56,418 bases of DNA, taken from contig DDXW01000033.1 of NCBI GenBank assembly GCA_002347285.1, positions 1,365 to 57,782 of the forward strand, read 5' to 3'. The notes beneath the pieces are model-generated. The model saw only the letters and a program-made list of their open reading frames with translations, searched no databases and was not told the DNA's origin. The translations under genes and the position numbers were made by a program. The DNA comes from Rhodocyclaceae bacterium UBA2250. Lineage in GTDB: Bacteria > Pseudomonadota > Gammaproteobacteria > Burkholderiales > Rhodocyclaceae. Position 1 is the stretch's first letter, and each line of letters opens with the position of its first letter. Positions 14,061 to 22,716 of this stretch are shown one piece after another.

Positions 14061-17000
14061 ATGACCGCTCGCCTCCGGGAAATCCCCTACAACACCACCT
14101 CGTTTTCCGACCGCGAGATCGTCATCCGCCTGCTCGGCGAGGAAATGTGGGCGGTGCTCGACACGCTGCGCAGCCAGCGCGTCACCGGCCGTTCGGCGCG
14201 CATGCTCTACGAGGTGCTCGGCGACATCTGGGTGGTGCGGCGCAACCCCTACCTCGAGGACGACCTGCTCGCCAGCCGCGAGCGGCGCAGCGCGCTGATC
14301 GGGGCGCTCAGGCACCGCCTCGCCGCGATCGAGAAGCGCCGCCAGGGCAACGCGGCGGTGGCGCAGTTGCTGGCCGCCGCGACGCAGGCAGTCGCCGACT
14401 TCGAGCGCTGGTTCGACGCGACGGCCGCCCTGCGCCGCCAGGTGCTGCAGCGCCTGGCGCGCCATACGCGCAAGGACAACGTCTGCTTCGACGGCCTGTC
14501 GCGCGTCGCGCACGTCACCGATGCCACCGACTGGCGCGTCGAATATCCCTTCGTCGTGCTGACGCCCGACAGCGAGGCCGAGGTCGCGCTGCTGGTGCGT
14601 GGCTGCATCGAACTGGGCCTGACCATCATCCCGCGCGGGGGCGGCACCGGCTACACCGGCGGCGCCGTGCCGCTCGACGCCAGATCCGCCGTCATCAACA
14701 CCGAGAAGCTGATCGACATGGGACCGGTGACCGAGGTCGTGCTGCCCGGCCTCGCCAAGCCCTACGCCACCGTCCGCACCGGCGCCGGCGTCGTCACGCG
14801 CCGCGTCATGGAGCGCGCCGAGGAAGCGGGGCTGGTGTTCGCCTGCGACCCGACCTCGGCCGACGCCTCCTGCATCGGCGGCAACATCGCGATGAACGCC
14901 GGCGGCAAGAAGGCCGTGCTGTGGGGCACCGCGCTCGACAACCTCGCCTCCTGGCGGATGGTGGATACCGAGGGCCGCTGGCTCGAGGTGGAGCGCATCG
15001 GCCACAACCTCGGCAAGATCCACGAGCAGGAAACCGCCACCTTCGTCCTCAGGCACTTGAGCGACGACGGCCGCGTCGAGCGCGAGGAATTCCTGTCGAT
15101 TCCCGGCGCCACCTTCCGCAAGACCGGGCTGGGCAAGGACGTCACCGACAAGTTCCTCGCCGGCCTGCCCGGCGTGCAGAAGGAGGGCTGCGACGGCCTG
15201 ATCACCTCGGCGGTGTGGATCCTGCACAAGATGCCGCCGGCGGTGCGCACCGTCTGCCTCGAGTTCTTCGGACGGGTGGCGGACGCCGTGCCGAGCATTG
15301 TCGAGATCACCGACTACTTCAAGCCGGGCGGCGCCGGCCTTGCCGCTGGCGTGCTGCTCGCCGGCCTCGAGCACCTCGACGAGCGCTACGTCAAGGCGGT
15401 CGGCTACGCGACGAAAGCGAAAAGGCACGGCCGGCCGAAGATGGTGCTGATCGGCGACATCGTCGGCGCCGACGAGGCGGCGGTGATGCGCGCGACTTCG
15501 GCGGTGGTGAAGATGGCCAACGCGCGCGGCGGCGAGGGCTTCATCGCCGTCAGCCCCGAGGCGCGCAAGCGCTTCTGGCTCGACCGCGGCCGCACGGCGG
15601 CGATCTCGCGCCACACCAACGCCTTCAAGGTCAACGAGGACGTCGTCATCCCGCTGCCGCGCATGGGTGATTATTGCGACGGCGTCGAGCGCCTCAACAT
15701 CGAGCTGTCGATCCGCAACAAGCTGGACCTGTGCGACGCGCTCGCCGCATTTCTGCAAGGCGATCTGCCCTTGCACATGGGCGACGCGGGGAGCGCGGGG
15801 CTCGACAAGGGCGAACTGCTCGGCGACCGGCGCGATGCGGCGCTGGCTGCCGTCGCCGAAGTGCGCGCGCGCTGGCGGAACCTGCTCGACAATCTCGACG
15901 GCGCCTGGCCGCCGCCGGCGCCGCCGGCCATGCCGCGGCACTGGCATCCGCTGCCGCTGCCGCCGCGCCAGGTGCCGGTGAAGCTCTGGCACCCGGTGCC
16001 GGCGACGGTGTTCGGCAAGCTGCAGGACTACTCGGTGCGGGTCTCGTGGAAGCAGGAACTCAGGCCGCTGCTGGAAGAGATCTTCGCCGGCGCCGCCTGT
16101 CGCCCGGTGCTCGAGCGCATCGCCGCGATCCACCAGGACGTGCTCAAGGGCCGCGTCTTCGTCGCGCTGCACATGCACGCCGGCGACGGCAACGTGCACA
16201 CCAACATCCCGGTGAACTCCGACAACTACGCGATGCTGCAGACGGCCTACCGCACCGTCGAGCGCATCATGCAGCTCGCCCGCAACCTGGGCGGCGTCAT
16301 CTCGGGCGAGCATGGCATCGGCATCACCAAGCTCGAGTTCCTCGGCGAGGCGGAGATCGCGCCCTTCCGCGAGTACAAGCGCCGCATCGACCCGGACGGC
16401 CGCTTCAACAAGGGCAAGCTGATGCCGGGCGCCGACCTCCGGAACGCCTACACGCCGTCGTTCGCGCTGCTTGGCATCGAATCGCTGATCATGGAGCAGT
16501 CCGACATCGGCAAGATCGCCGACATGGTCAAGGACTGCCTGCGCTGCGGCAAGTGCAAGCCGGTGTGCTCGACCCACGTGCCGCGCGCCAACCTGCTCTA
16601 CTCGCCGCGCAACAAGATCCTCGGCGTCGGCCTGCTGGTCGAGGCCTTCCTCTACGAGGAGCAGACGCGGCGCGGCATTTCGCTCAAACACTTCGACGAA
16701 TTCTCCGACGTCGCCGACCACTGCACGGTCTGCCACCGCTGCGTCAAGCCCTGCCCGGTCGACATCGACTTCGGCGACGTGTCGATCGCCATGCGCAACT
16801 TCCTCAGGAAGAGCGGCAAGAAGAAGACCGCGCCGCAGACCAGGCTGGCGATGGCCTTCCTGACCGCCACCGACCCGACCACGATCAAGGCGATGAAGGC
16901 CGGCATGATCGACCTCGGCTACCGCGCCCAGCGCCTCGGCCATGCGCTGGCGAAGTCGCTCGGCCTGACGCAGGACACCGTCAGGCGCCCGCCCGCCTCG

Positions 17001-17948
17001 CTCGGCCGGCCGGAAATCAAGACGCAGGTGATCCATTTCCTCAACAAGCCGATGCCGGCCAACGTGCCGGCGCGCACCGCGCGCGCGCTGCTCGACGTCG
17101 AGGACGCGGCGGTCATCCCGGTGATCCGCAACCCCCAGCGGGCGGCGGACGAAGGCGACGCCGTCTTCTACTTCCCCGGCTGCGGCTCGGAGCGGCTGTT
17201 CTCGCAGGTAGGCCTCGCCACGCAGGCGATGCTCTGGCACGTCGGCGCCACCACCGTGCTGCCGCCCGGCTACCTGTGCTGCGGTTATCCGCAGACGGCG
17301 GGCGGCGACGAGGACAAGGGCCAGGCGATCACCACGCAGAACCGCGTGCTGTTCCACCGCGTCGCCAACACGCTCAACTACCTCGACATCAAGACGGTGA
17401 TCGTCAGCTGCGGCACCTGCCTCGACCAGCTCGAGACCTACCAGTTCGACAAGATCTTCCCCGGCTGCCGCCTGATCGACATCCACGAATACCTGATGGA
17501 AAAAGGGGTGAAACTGGAAGGCGTGCCCGGCGTGCAGTTCATGTACCACGAGCCCTGCCATACGCCGATGAAGCTCTACAACGGCACCAGGGTGGCCAAC
17601 CAGCTGCTCGGCCAGCGCGTCGACCTCAACGACCGCTGCTGCGGCGAATCCGGCACGCTGGCGGTGACGCGTCCCGACGTGTCGACGCAGGTGCGCTTCC
17701 GCAAGCAGCAGGAGATCGAGGCCGGCATCGAGAAACTCGGCGCCGGCGGGGCGGCGCGGACGAAGATCCTCACCAGCTGCCCGAGCTGCCTGCAGGGCCT
17801 GACGCGCTACCGGAACGATTTCGGCGACGCCGCCATCGAGGCCGACTACATCGTCGTCGAGCTGGCGAAGAACCTCCTCGGCGCGGACTGGCTGCGCCGC
17901 TACGTCGATGCCGCCAACGCCGGCGGCATCGAGCGAGTGCTGCTGTAG
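14061..17948 (+). CDS. Giant FAD-linked oxidase fused to 4Fe-4S and CCG domains (DUF3683 type)
   Basis: A 1295-residue fusion. Residues 1-150 are a DUF3683-like N-terminal region (REIPYNTTSFSDREIVIRLL). A PCMH-type FAD domain follows with IPRGGGTGYTGGAVPL and CIGGNIAMNAGGKK. The FAD-oxidase C domain ends near residue 800, with LHMHAGDGNVHTNIPV and SGEHGIGITKLE as in D-lactate/glycolate dehydrogenases. Two 4Fe-4S motifs follow (CLRCGKCKPVC and CTVCHRCVKPCPVD), then two CCG domains (FPGCGSER ... CCGYP and YHEPCHTP ... CCGESG) that bind heterodisulfide-type clusters. It probably oxidises a 2-hydroxyacid such as D-lactate and passes electrons through Fe-S centres to quinone or a partner. Substrate not proven. 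Conserved in Rhodocyclales-like genomes as a single fused gene. Copy C of the 24-bp repeat is in frame near the end. Confidence 0.88.
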   Translation: MTARLREIPYNTTSFSDREIVIRLLGEEMWAVLDTLRSQRVTGRSARMLYEVLGDIWVVRRNPYLEDDLLASRERRSALIGALRHRLAAIEKRRQGNAAVAQLLAAATQAVADFERWFDATAALRRQVLQRLARHTRKDNVCFDGLSRVAHVTDATDWRVEYPFVVLTPDSEAEVALLVRGCIELGLTIIPRGGGTGYTGGAVPLDARSAVINTEKLIDMGPVTEVVLPGLAKPYATVRTGAGVVTRRVMERAEEAGLVFACDPTSADASCIGGNIAMNAGGKKAVLWGTALDNLASWRMVDTEGRWLEVERIGHNLGKIHEQETATFVLRHLSDDGRVEREEFLSIPGATFRKTGLGKDVTDKFLAGLPGVQKEGCDGLITSAVWILHKMPPAVRTVCLEFFGRVADAVPSIVEITDYFKPGGAGLAAGVLLAGLEHLDERYVKAVGYATKAKRHGRPKMVLIGDIVGADEAAVMRATSAVVKMANARGGEGFIAVSPEARKRFWLDRGRTAAISRHTNAFKVNEDVVIPLPRMGDYCDGVERLNIELSIRNKLDLCDALAAFLQGDLPLHMGDAGSAGLDKGELLGDRRDAALAAVAEVRARWRNLLDNLDGAWPPPAPPAMPRHWHPLPLPPRQVPVKLWHPVPATVFGKLQDYSVRVSWKQELRPLLEEIFAGAACRPVLERIAAIHQDVLKGRVFVALHMHAGDGNVHTNIPVNSDNYAMLQTAYRTVERIMQLARNLGGVISGEHGIGITKLEFLGEAEIAPFREYKRRIDPDGRFNKGKLMPGADLRNAYTPSFALLGIESLIMEQSDIGKIADMVKDCLRCGKCKPVCSTHVPRANLLYSPRNKILGVGLLVEAFLYEEQTRRGISLKHFDEFSDVADHCTVCHRCVKPCPVDIDFGDVSIAMRNFLRKSGKKKTAPQTRLAMAFLTATDPTTIKAMKAGMIDLGYRAQRLGHALAKSLGLTQDTVRRPPASLGRPEIKTQVIHFLNKPMPANVPARTARALLDVEDAAVIPVIRNPQRAADEGDAVFYFPGCGSERLFSQVGLATQAMLWHVGATTVLPPGYLCCGYPQTAGGDEDKGQAITTQNRVLFHRVANTLNYLDIKTVIVSCGTCLDQLETYQFDKIFPGCRLIDIHEYLMEKGVKLEGVPGVQFMYHEPCHTPMKLYNGTRVANQLLGQRVDLNDRCCGESGTLAVTRPDVSTQVRFRKQQEIEAGIEKLGAGGAARTKILTSCPSCLQGLTRYRNDFGDAAIEADYIVVELAKNLLGADWLRRYVDAANAGGIERVLL
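17733..17756 (+). repeat. 24-bp repeat, copy C (inside the oxidoreductase gene)
   Basis: Identical over 24 bp to copy J downstream of the PIN gene, and one base different from copies B, F and H. It has the same direction as its host gene, where it encodes KLGAGGAA. Surrounding family sequence continues on both sides, so any insertion kept the frame. Confidence 0.7.
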
Positions 17949-17958
17949 CGGCGGCGCG

Positions 17959-18492
17959 CTATTTGTGGATGCGGGTGATCTTCGAGCCTTCGAAGGTCAG
18001 GTTGTACATCAGCCCCTTGTTCGAGAAGATGAAGCCGATGATCGGCTGCTTGGCCGTCTCGGTGTCGATCGCGCCGCCGGCGCCGAGCGTCGCGAGGGCG
18101 ACGCTGCCATCCACGCCGGCCTTCCAGCCCTCGCTCTTGCGGAAGCCGGCGAGCGCCTGGTCGGTCATGAACAGCACGATCTCGCTGCGCGCCTGGGCGC
18201 CCAGCTGCAGGCCGATCGACGCGGCGGCGATGCTGTAGTAGCCCACCGTCTTGCCGCCGACCAGCAGCGCCCCTTCGCCGTATTCGCCGCCGATGCCGAT
18301 GCCGGCCTTGATGACGCTGGGGAACACCAGGATGCCGGCCGCCTTCTGCGACAGCTCGTGGCCCGCGCCGGTGTGCTTGCGGAAATCCTGCAGCGCCTGC
18401 CGGACCTCGGCATCGATTTCCGCCTTCGACGCGGCGAAGGCGGGACTGACGAACGCGAACAGCAGTACGGCAAGCAGGGCACGCAGGTTCAT
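17959..18492 (-). CDS. SYLF/YSC84-type lipid-binding domain protein
   Basis: A 177-residue secreted protein. Residues 1-20 are a signal peptide ending SPAFA. The rest is a SYLF domain: AAGILVFPSVIKAGIGIGGE, GALLVGGKTVGYYSIAAASI, GLQLGAQARSEIVLFMT, and a C-terminal FIFSNKGLMYNLTFEG. SYLF domains bind phosphoinositides in eukaryotes; bacterial forms are envelope proteins of unclear role, often stress-linked. It ends 8 bp past the convergent stop of the oxidoreductase gene, and the CigR-like gene is 21 bp upstream on the same strand, so the two may be cotranscribed. Confidence 0.88.
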   Translation of the reverse strand: MNLRALLAVLLFAFVSPAFAASKAEIDAEVRQALQDFRKHTGAGHELSQKAAGILVFPSVIKAGIGIGGEYGEGALLVGGKTVGYYSIAAASIGLQLGAQARSEIVLFMTDQALAGFRKSEGWKAGVDGSVALATLGAGGAIDTETAKQPIIGFIFSNKGLMYNLTFEGSKITRIHK

Positions 18493-18513
18493 GTTGTTTC
18501 TCCTCGGATCGGT

Positions 18514-18993
18514 TCAGCGCAGGATGTCTTCGACCGCATCGACCACCATGCCGGTGCCGACGGCGATCATCAGGATGTCGCCGGCGACCTGCACGTAGCG
18601 GTGCCGCGGCGGCGGGGGCGGCAGGCGCAACAGGATGTCGCGCGGCAGGTCGTAGTAGCGCAGATCGGCCGGCAGCGGATGGCCCATCCGCCATTTCTTC
18701 GCCTGCCCGGGCGGCAGGCAGCCGTTGCGCTTCTTGGCCAGGCCGGGCGGGCACTTGCCCTGGCGCGCCTGCGCGCCGTAGTAGTCGAAGATGACGCGGC
18801 GCGAATCGTCGTCGAAGCGCCAGCCCTCGCCGCCGCGCTCGCGCACGTCGCGGCGCTCGTCGCGCTGGTCGTGTTTCTCGGGCTTGCCCGGCTTGCCGTT
18901 GCCGGCCCAAGAGGGCTTGTCGGCCAGCGCGGCGCTGCCGCAGGCGAACAGTCCGGCCATCAGGATGGCGGCGAGCTTGTCGTGGCGATTCAT
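18514..18993 (-). CDS. RcnB/CigR-like periplasmic protein
   Basis: About 159 residues from ATG 18993, which has AAGGAG 8 bp upstream. A signal peptide ends at SAALA near residue 25. A highly charged linker of Asp, Arg, Glu and Lys follows (PEKHDQRDERRDVRERGG), then KCPPGLAKKRNGCLPPGQAK and DLPRDILLRLPPPPPRHRY. This is the RcnB-like layout of CigR anti-virulence-type proteins. The C-terminal hydrophobic stretch (VAGDILMIAVGTGMVVDAV) would embed in or contact a membrane. CigR itself is a Salmonella effector/regulator; in free-living bacteria the role is unknown. Upstream of the SYLF gene, same strand. Confidence 0.8.
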   Translation of the reverse strand: MNRHDKLAAILMAGLFACGSAALADKPSWAGNGKPGKPEKHDQRDERRDVRERGGEGWRFDDDSRRVIFDYYGAQARQGKCPPGLAKKRNGCLPPGQAKKWRMGHPLPADLRYYDLPRDILLRLPPPPPRHRYVQVAGDILMIAVGTGMVVDAVEDILR

Positions 18994-19071
18994 GGGGCGG
19001 CTCCTTGAGGCGGGGAAACGGGGTAAAGGATACAACGCGCCGGCCCGGCCCGGGTTGACAACCGAAGGCCG

Positions 19072-20781
19072 CTAGCGACCGGTGAAATCCTGGGCGAGCT
19101 TGCCCCACTCCTCGGCCAGCTTGGCCTGCTTGACGTTGCCGGGGTCATGCTTGGTCACGTAGTTCAGGATGCGCTCCATGTTCTGCTGGTAGTGGCCATG
19201 CTCGCCGGTCGAGATCGTCTGGCGCCGCTCCGTCGCCTCCTGGTAGAGCTTGACGATCGCGGTGGCGCCGTTGAGAAAGACGGTGACGCTGCGGTTGGTC
19301 TCCGCCAGGCGCAGGAATTCGGCGATCGCCTCCTTGTACTTGCCGTGCTTGGCGAGGGCGACCGCCGCGACGTTGAGCTTGCCGAGGTCGGCGTTGGCCT
19401 TCTCGCGCATCTGCGCCGCCTTGGCGCCGAGGCCGGCCCCCTCCAGCTTGGCGGTGATGCGCGCGAGCATCGAGGTGTTGCCGAGATGATCGGCATAGAG
19501 CGCATAGGCGCAATCGTCCACCATCGCCATGTCGCCCATCTCGGCGGCGGCGGAGAGCATCGCCAGGTATTCGCTGGTGTCGATCGACGTGCCGTCGGTG
19601 CGCGACGCCAGCATCATCTTGCGCATCTCCGCAAAGGCCCGCCTGGCACCCTCCGCCTTGTCGTCGGCCTTGGCCGAGGCGTAGTCGACCATGCTGCGGG
19701 CGAACCGGAATTCAGGGTCGTCGCGGTGGAAATCGCGGATGTTGCAGGTCAGGCTTTCGAGCCGTTCGCGCGCCGCCTTGCTGCCGGAGCCCATCAGCAG
19801 GCCGGCGTATTCGCAGAAGTCGCCGGGCCGGATGAACGACGAGCCGCGGCCGTGCTGGTGCATCAGGGCGAAGGCCTCGATGGCGGAATCGGTGTCGCCG
19901 GTGGCGGTGGCGACGCGCACCACCTCGCGGTGGCGCTGCAGCGCCTTCGGGTTCTTCTGCAGCACCAGCTTGAGCAGGTCGCGCGCCTCCTCGAGGTTGC
20001 CGCGGTGCTCGTGCACCTTGGCGAGCAGGTCGTGCGCCTGGAGGAAATCCGGATTGCTGGCGACGAGGTCCTCGAGGATCTCCTGCGTCTCGTCCTGCCG
20101 GTCCATGTGGAAGAAGGCGCGCCCCTTGCCGAGCTTGGCCCACGGCAGGCGAGGATACTGCTCGAGGATGGCCTCGTAGTGGACGTGCGCCTCGGCGTAC
20201 CGCTCGAGCGCCAGCAGGCATTCGCCGGCGATGCGGCGGAAGCCGATGGCGAAGCGCGTGCCGGACGCAAGCCTGGCGCGGCAGACATCCAGCGCCTCGG
20301 GGTAGCGCTGCGCGTCGAACAGCTGCGTCGCCGCCTTCAGGGTGCTGCGCCGGTCCCAGGCGTACTGGATGCGCTCCATCAGCAGCACCGGCGTGATCGG
20401 TTTGATCAGGTAGTCGTCGGGCGCGAGTTCGGCGGCCGAGAACACCTGTTCGTACTTCTGCTCGCCGGTGATCATGATCCACAGCGTGGACTGCGGCAGC
20501 AGGCGGTTGCGCCGCACCTCCTCGAGCAGCTGCTGGCCGTCGCGCGTGTCCGACAGGATGTAGTCGCACAGCACGATGTCGAAGCTTTCGCGATTCTTGA
20601 TGCGGTTGAGCGCGTCGAAATAGCTGCCCGCCTGGTCGATCTTCCTGCCGCCGGCCTGGGCGATGGCGCTGCGCAGCCAAGCGCTCATCGTCGGCGAATC
20701 CTCGACGATGAGATAGCTCAGCTCGGCGTAGGGAATCTGCCCGCCGCTGTCGGCGGAGGCGTTCGGCTGGACGGTATTCAC
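19072..20781 (-). CDS. Response regulator with C-terminal TPR repeats
   Basis: About 569 residues from the GTG at 20781. The first 130 residues after a short leader are a receiver domain (YLIVEDSPTMSAWLRSAI, phospho-Asp in FDIVLCDYILSDT, conserved Thr in MITGEQKYEQV, Lys in YLIKPITPV). The remaining 400 residues are tetratricopeptide-like helical repeats (AGECLLALERYAEAHVHYEA, AHDLLAKVHEHRGNLEEARD and others), a protein-protein surface in place of a DNA-binding output. Such regulators act by docking partners, for example in motility or polar-localisation systems; the partner here is unknown. The frame is open up to 20976, so a longer start is possible, but the upstream residues have no family similarity and run into the truncated LysE gene. 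Confidence 0.85.
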   Translation of the reverse strand: MNTVQPNASADSGGQIPYAELSYLIVEDSPTMSAWLRSAIAQAGGRKIDQAGSYFDALNRIKNRESFDIVLCDYILSDTRDGQQLLEEVRRNRLLPQSTLWIMITGEQKYEQVFSAAELAPDDYLIKPITPVLLMERIQYAWDRRSTLKAATQLFDAQRYPEALDVCRARLASGTRFAIGFRRIAGECLLALERYAEAHVHYEAILEQYPRLPWAKLGKGRAFFHMDRQDETQEILEDLVASNPDFLQAHDLLAKVHEHRGNLEEARDLLKLVLQKNPKALQRHREVVRVATATGDTDSAIEAFALMHQHGRGSSFIRPGDFCEYAGLLMGSGSKAARERLESLTCNIRDFHRDDPEFRFARSMVDYASAKADDKAEGARRAFAEMRKMMLASRTDGTSIDTSEYLAMLSAAAEMGDMAMVDDCAYALYADHLGNTSMLARITAKLEGAGLGAKAAQMREKANADLGKLNVAAVALAKHGKYKEAIAEFLRLAETNRSVTVFLNGATAIVKLYQEATERRQTISTGEHGHYQQNMERILNYVTKHDPGNVKQAKLAEEWGKLAQDFTGR

Positions 20782-20899
20782 AAGGGCATGGGCAGGAAGT
20801 GGCGCCGTGTCGCCGGCATAGAGTTTTACGGCCGGCAGGCCGACTGGCGACAATATTACAACAGGGTTGCGGCCGCTCTCTTCGGGCGATAATGCGGCG

Positions 20900-21379
20900 A
20901 TGATATTCGACCTTGCCGCCGGCCAACTGCTCGGCTTCCTGCTGGCCGCGTCGGCGGCCGCCTTCACCGTCCTCAAGCTCGCCGGGGCGGCCTATCTGTG
21001 CTGGCTCGGCTGGCAGGCGCTGAAGAGTCCCGGCGCGCAGCTCCTGGCGGACGCCCGCGTCGCCGACGACACGCCTTTCGCGGCCTACCTGCGGCGCGGC
21101 TTCGTCGCCAACGCCATCAACCCGAAGGTCGCGCTGTTCTTCCTCGCCTTCCTGCCGCAGTTCGTGCCGGCCGGCAGCCCGCACGCCGCCGGCCAGTCGG
21201 CGATGCTCGGCCTGGCGTTCGCATTGCAGACCGTGCTGGTGTTCGGCCTGCTCGGCTGGTTCGCCGGCACCCTCGGCGCGTGGCTGCAGCGCCGCGCCGG
21301 CTTCGGCCGCCGCCTCGACCAGGCGGCCGGCCTCCTGTTCATCGGCCTCGGCCTGCGCCTGGCCGCCGAAACACGCTGA
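20900..21379 (+). pseudogene. 5'-truncated LysE/RhtB amino-acid exporter gene
   Basis: From the ATG at 20900 about 159 residues remain. FTVLKLAGAAYLCWLGWQAL is the conserved third-helix region of LysE/RhtB exporters, normally found near residue 65-85. FVANAINPKVALFFLAFLPQ is the second signature, and the last two helices are complete to AAETR. The first one or two helices, including the conserved PGP loop, are missing. The upstream DNA is the response regulator's 5' region and contains no LysE sequence in any frame. Without the N-terminal helices the transporter is unlikely to work. It could be expressed as a short protein, but is best treated as a remnant. Confidence 0.72.
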
Positions 21380-21436
21380 ACCGGAACACGCCAGGAAGCA
21401 GACCATCTCGCCGGAGATTGATTTAAGGCAAAACCT

Positions 21437-21459
21437 GCCGCCCCGCCAGCGCCGAAAAT
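21437..21459 (-). repeat. Degenerate copy of the 24-bp repeat upstream of nosD
   Basis: On the minus strand it reads ATTTTCGGCGCTGGCGGGGC then GGC, matching the repeat consensus except near its 5' end and at one central base. It is not next to a stop codon and lies 7 bp before the NosD start. Relationship is likely but not certain. Confidence 0.4.
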
Positions 21460-21466
21460 CGCGGCC

Positions 21467-22684
21467 ATGAAATTTTCCTGGCTCTTGTTTTTGTGCGCCC
21501 TGCCGCTGTGCCGCGCCGCCGCCGCGCCGCCCCAGCCCCTGCAGCCCCTGCAGCCCCTGCTCGACGCCGTGCCCGTGGGCGGCACGCTGCGCCTCGCGCC
21601 GGGCGTCTATGCCGGTCCGGCGACGATCGTCCGCCCGCTCGTGCTCGACGGCGCCGGCCAGGCGAACGTGATCGGCAAAGGCCGCGGCACGGTGCTGAGC
21701 ATCGCGACCAGCGGCGCGACCGTGCGCGGCCTGGCGATCGCCGGCAGCGGCACGACGCACGACGGCGTCGATGCCGGCATCCTGGTCGCCGGCGACGACA
21801 ACCGCGTCGAGGACAACGTGCTTACCGACGTGCTGTTCGGCATCCACCTCAAGGGCGGCAACCGCAACCGCATCGCCGGCAACCGCATTACCGGCAAGGA
21901 TCTGCCGAAGCCCGAGCGCGGCGATGCGCTGCGCATGTGGAACGGCCGCCACAACGTCATCGAGAACAACCGCTTCGTGCGGGCGCGCGACCTGACCTTC
22001 ATGAACTCGCCCGACAACCGCATCGTCGGCAACAGCTTCGCCGACGGCCGCTACGGCATGCACATCGTCTTCTCGCCGCGGCTGGTGGTGGAAGGCAACC
22101 ATCTCGAGCATACCGGCACCGGCATCGTCGTGCTCTATTCGCCCGAGCTGACCGTGCGCGGCAATTACGTCGCCCACGCCCTGACCGACGGCGGCGGCGG
22201 CCTGCTTTTCAAGGAAAGCGACGACGCGCTGGTCGAGAACAACGAGGTCATCCACTGCTCCGTCGGCCTGCAGATCGACGCGCCGCCCGAGCCGGTGGGC
22301 GTGTTGACGGCGCGCGGCAACCGCTTCGCCCACAACGTGATCGGCGCCTTCTTCTACGGCGAATCCGGCGGCCATCGCTTCGAGAACAACCGCTTCGAGA
22401 ACAACCTGACGCAGATCGGCATCAGCGCGCCCGGCGCCGGCAGCGCCAACGTCTGGGAAGGCAACTACTGGAGCCACTACCAGGGCTTCGACCGCAACGG
22501 CGACGGCGTCGGCGACACGCCGCACGAGGAATGGCTGTTCGCCGACCGCATCTGGATGGAAACGCCCAGGGCGGCCTGGTTCCGCGAATCGCCGGTGCTC
22601 GAACTGCTGGATTTCCTCGAGCGGCTGGCGCCGTTCTCGACGCCGCACCTGATCCTGCGCGACCTGCACCCGCGCATGCGCTAA
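21467..22684 (+). CDS. nosD: Orphan NosD-like periplasmic beta-helix protein
   Basis: A 405-residue secreted protein. The signal peptide (MKFSWLLFLCALPLCRAAAA) is followed by a short Pro/Gln tract made by a 9-bp tandem repeat. The body is a right-handed parallel beta-helix (PbH1/CASH repeats such as NRVEDNVLTDVLFGIHLKGG, NRFVRARDLTFMNSPDNRIV, YGMHIVFSPRLVVEGNHLEH). The end WLFADRIWMETPRAAWF and SPVLELLDFLERLAPFS is the specific NosD C-terminal signature. NosD works with NosFY in maturing the copper-sulfur centre of nitrous oxide reductase, but no nosZ, nosF or nosY is present in this window. A NosL-like gene lies 6 kb away in a different cassette. Function here may be another copper or surface process, or the nos partners lie elsewhere. 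Confidence 0.85.
   Translation: MKFSWLLFLCALPLCRAAAAPPQPLQPLQPLLDAVPVGGTLRLAPGVYAGPATIVRPLVLDGAGQANVIGKGRGTVLSIATSGATVRGLAIAGSGTTHDGVDAGILVAGDDNRVEDNVLTDVLFGIHLKGGNRNRIAGNRITGKDLPKPERGDALRMWNGRHNVIENNRFVRARDLTFMNSPDNRIVGNSFADGRYGMHIVFSPRLVVEGNHLEHTGTGIVVLYSPELTVRGNYVAHALTDGGGGLLFKESDDALVENNEVIHCSVGLQIDAPPEPVGVLTARGNRFAHNVIGAFFYGESGGHRFENNRFENNLTQIGISAPGAGSANVWEGNYWSHYQGFDRNGDGVGDTPHEEWLFADRIWMETPRAAWFRESPVLELLDFLERLAPFSTPHLILRDLHPRMR
21533..21559 (+). repeat. Three tandem CAGCCCCTG units in nosD
   Basis: CAGCCCCTG is repeated exactly three times (21533, 21542, 21551), encoding repeated Gln-Pro-Leu just after the signal peptide. In-frame 9-bp units can change in number by slippage without breaking the protein. 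Confidence 0.85.
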
Positions 22685-22716
22685 GCTACGCGGCGGGACA
22701 CGACGGGAGAGGCAGG

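Noticed and set aside
10677..17561. Very long minus-strand open frames opposite the hybrid kinase and the FAD/Fe-S oxidase
   Set aside because: They are rich in Arg, Ala, Gly, Asp and His repeats with no family motif, and lie exactly opposite well-supported genes; GC-rich third positions create such shadow frames.
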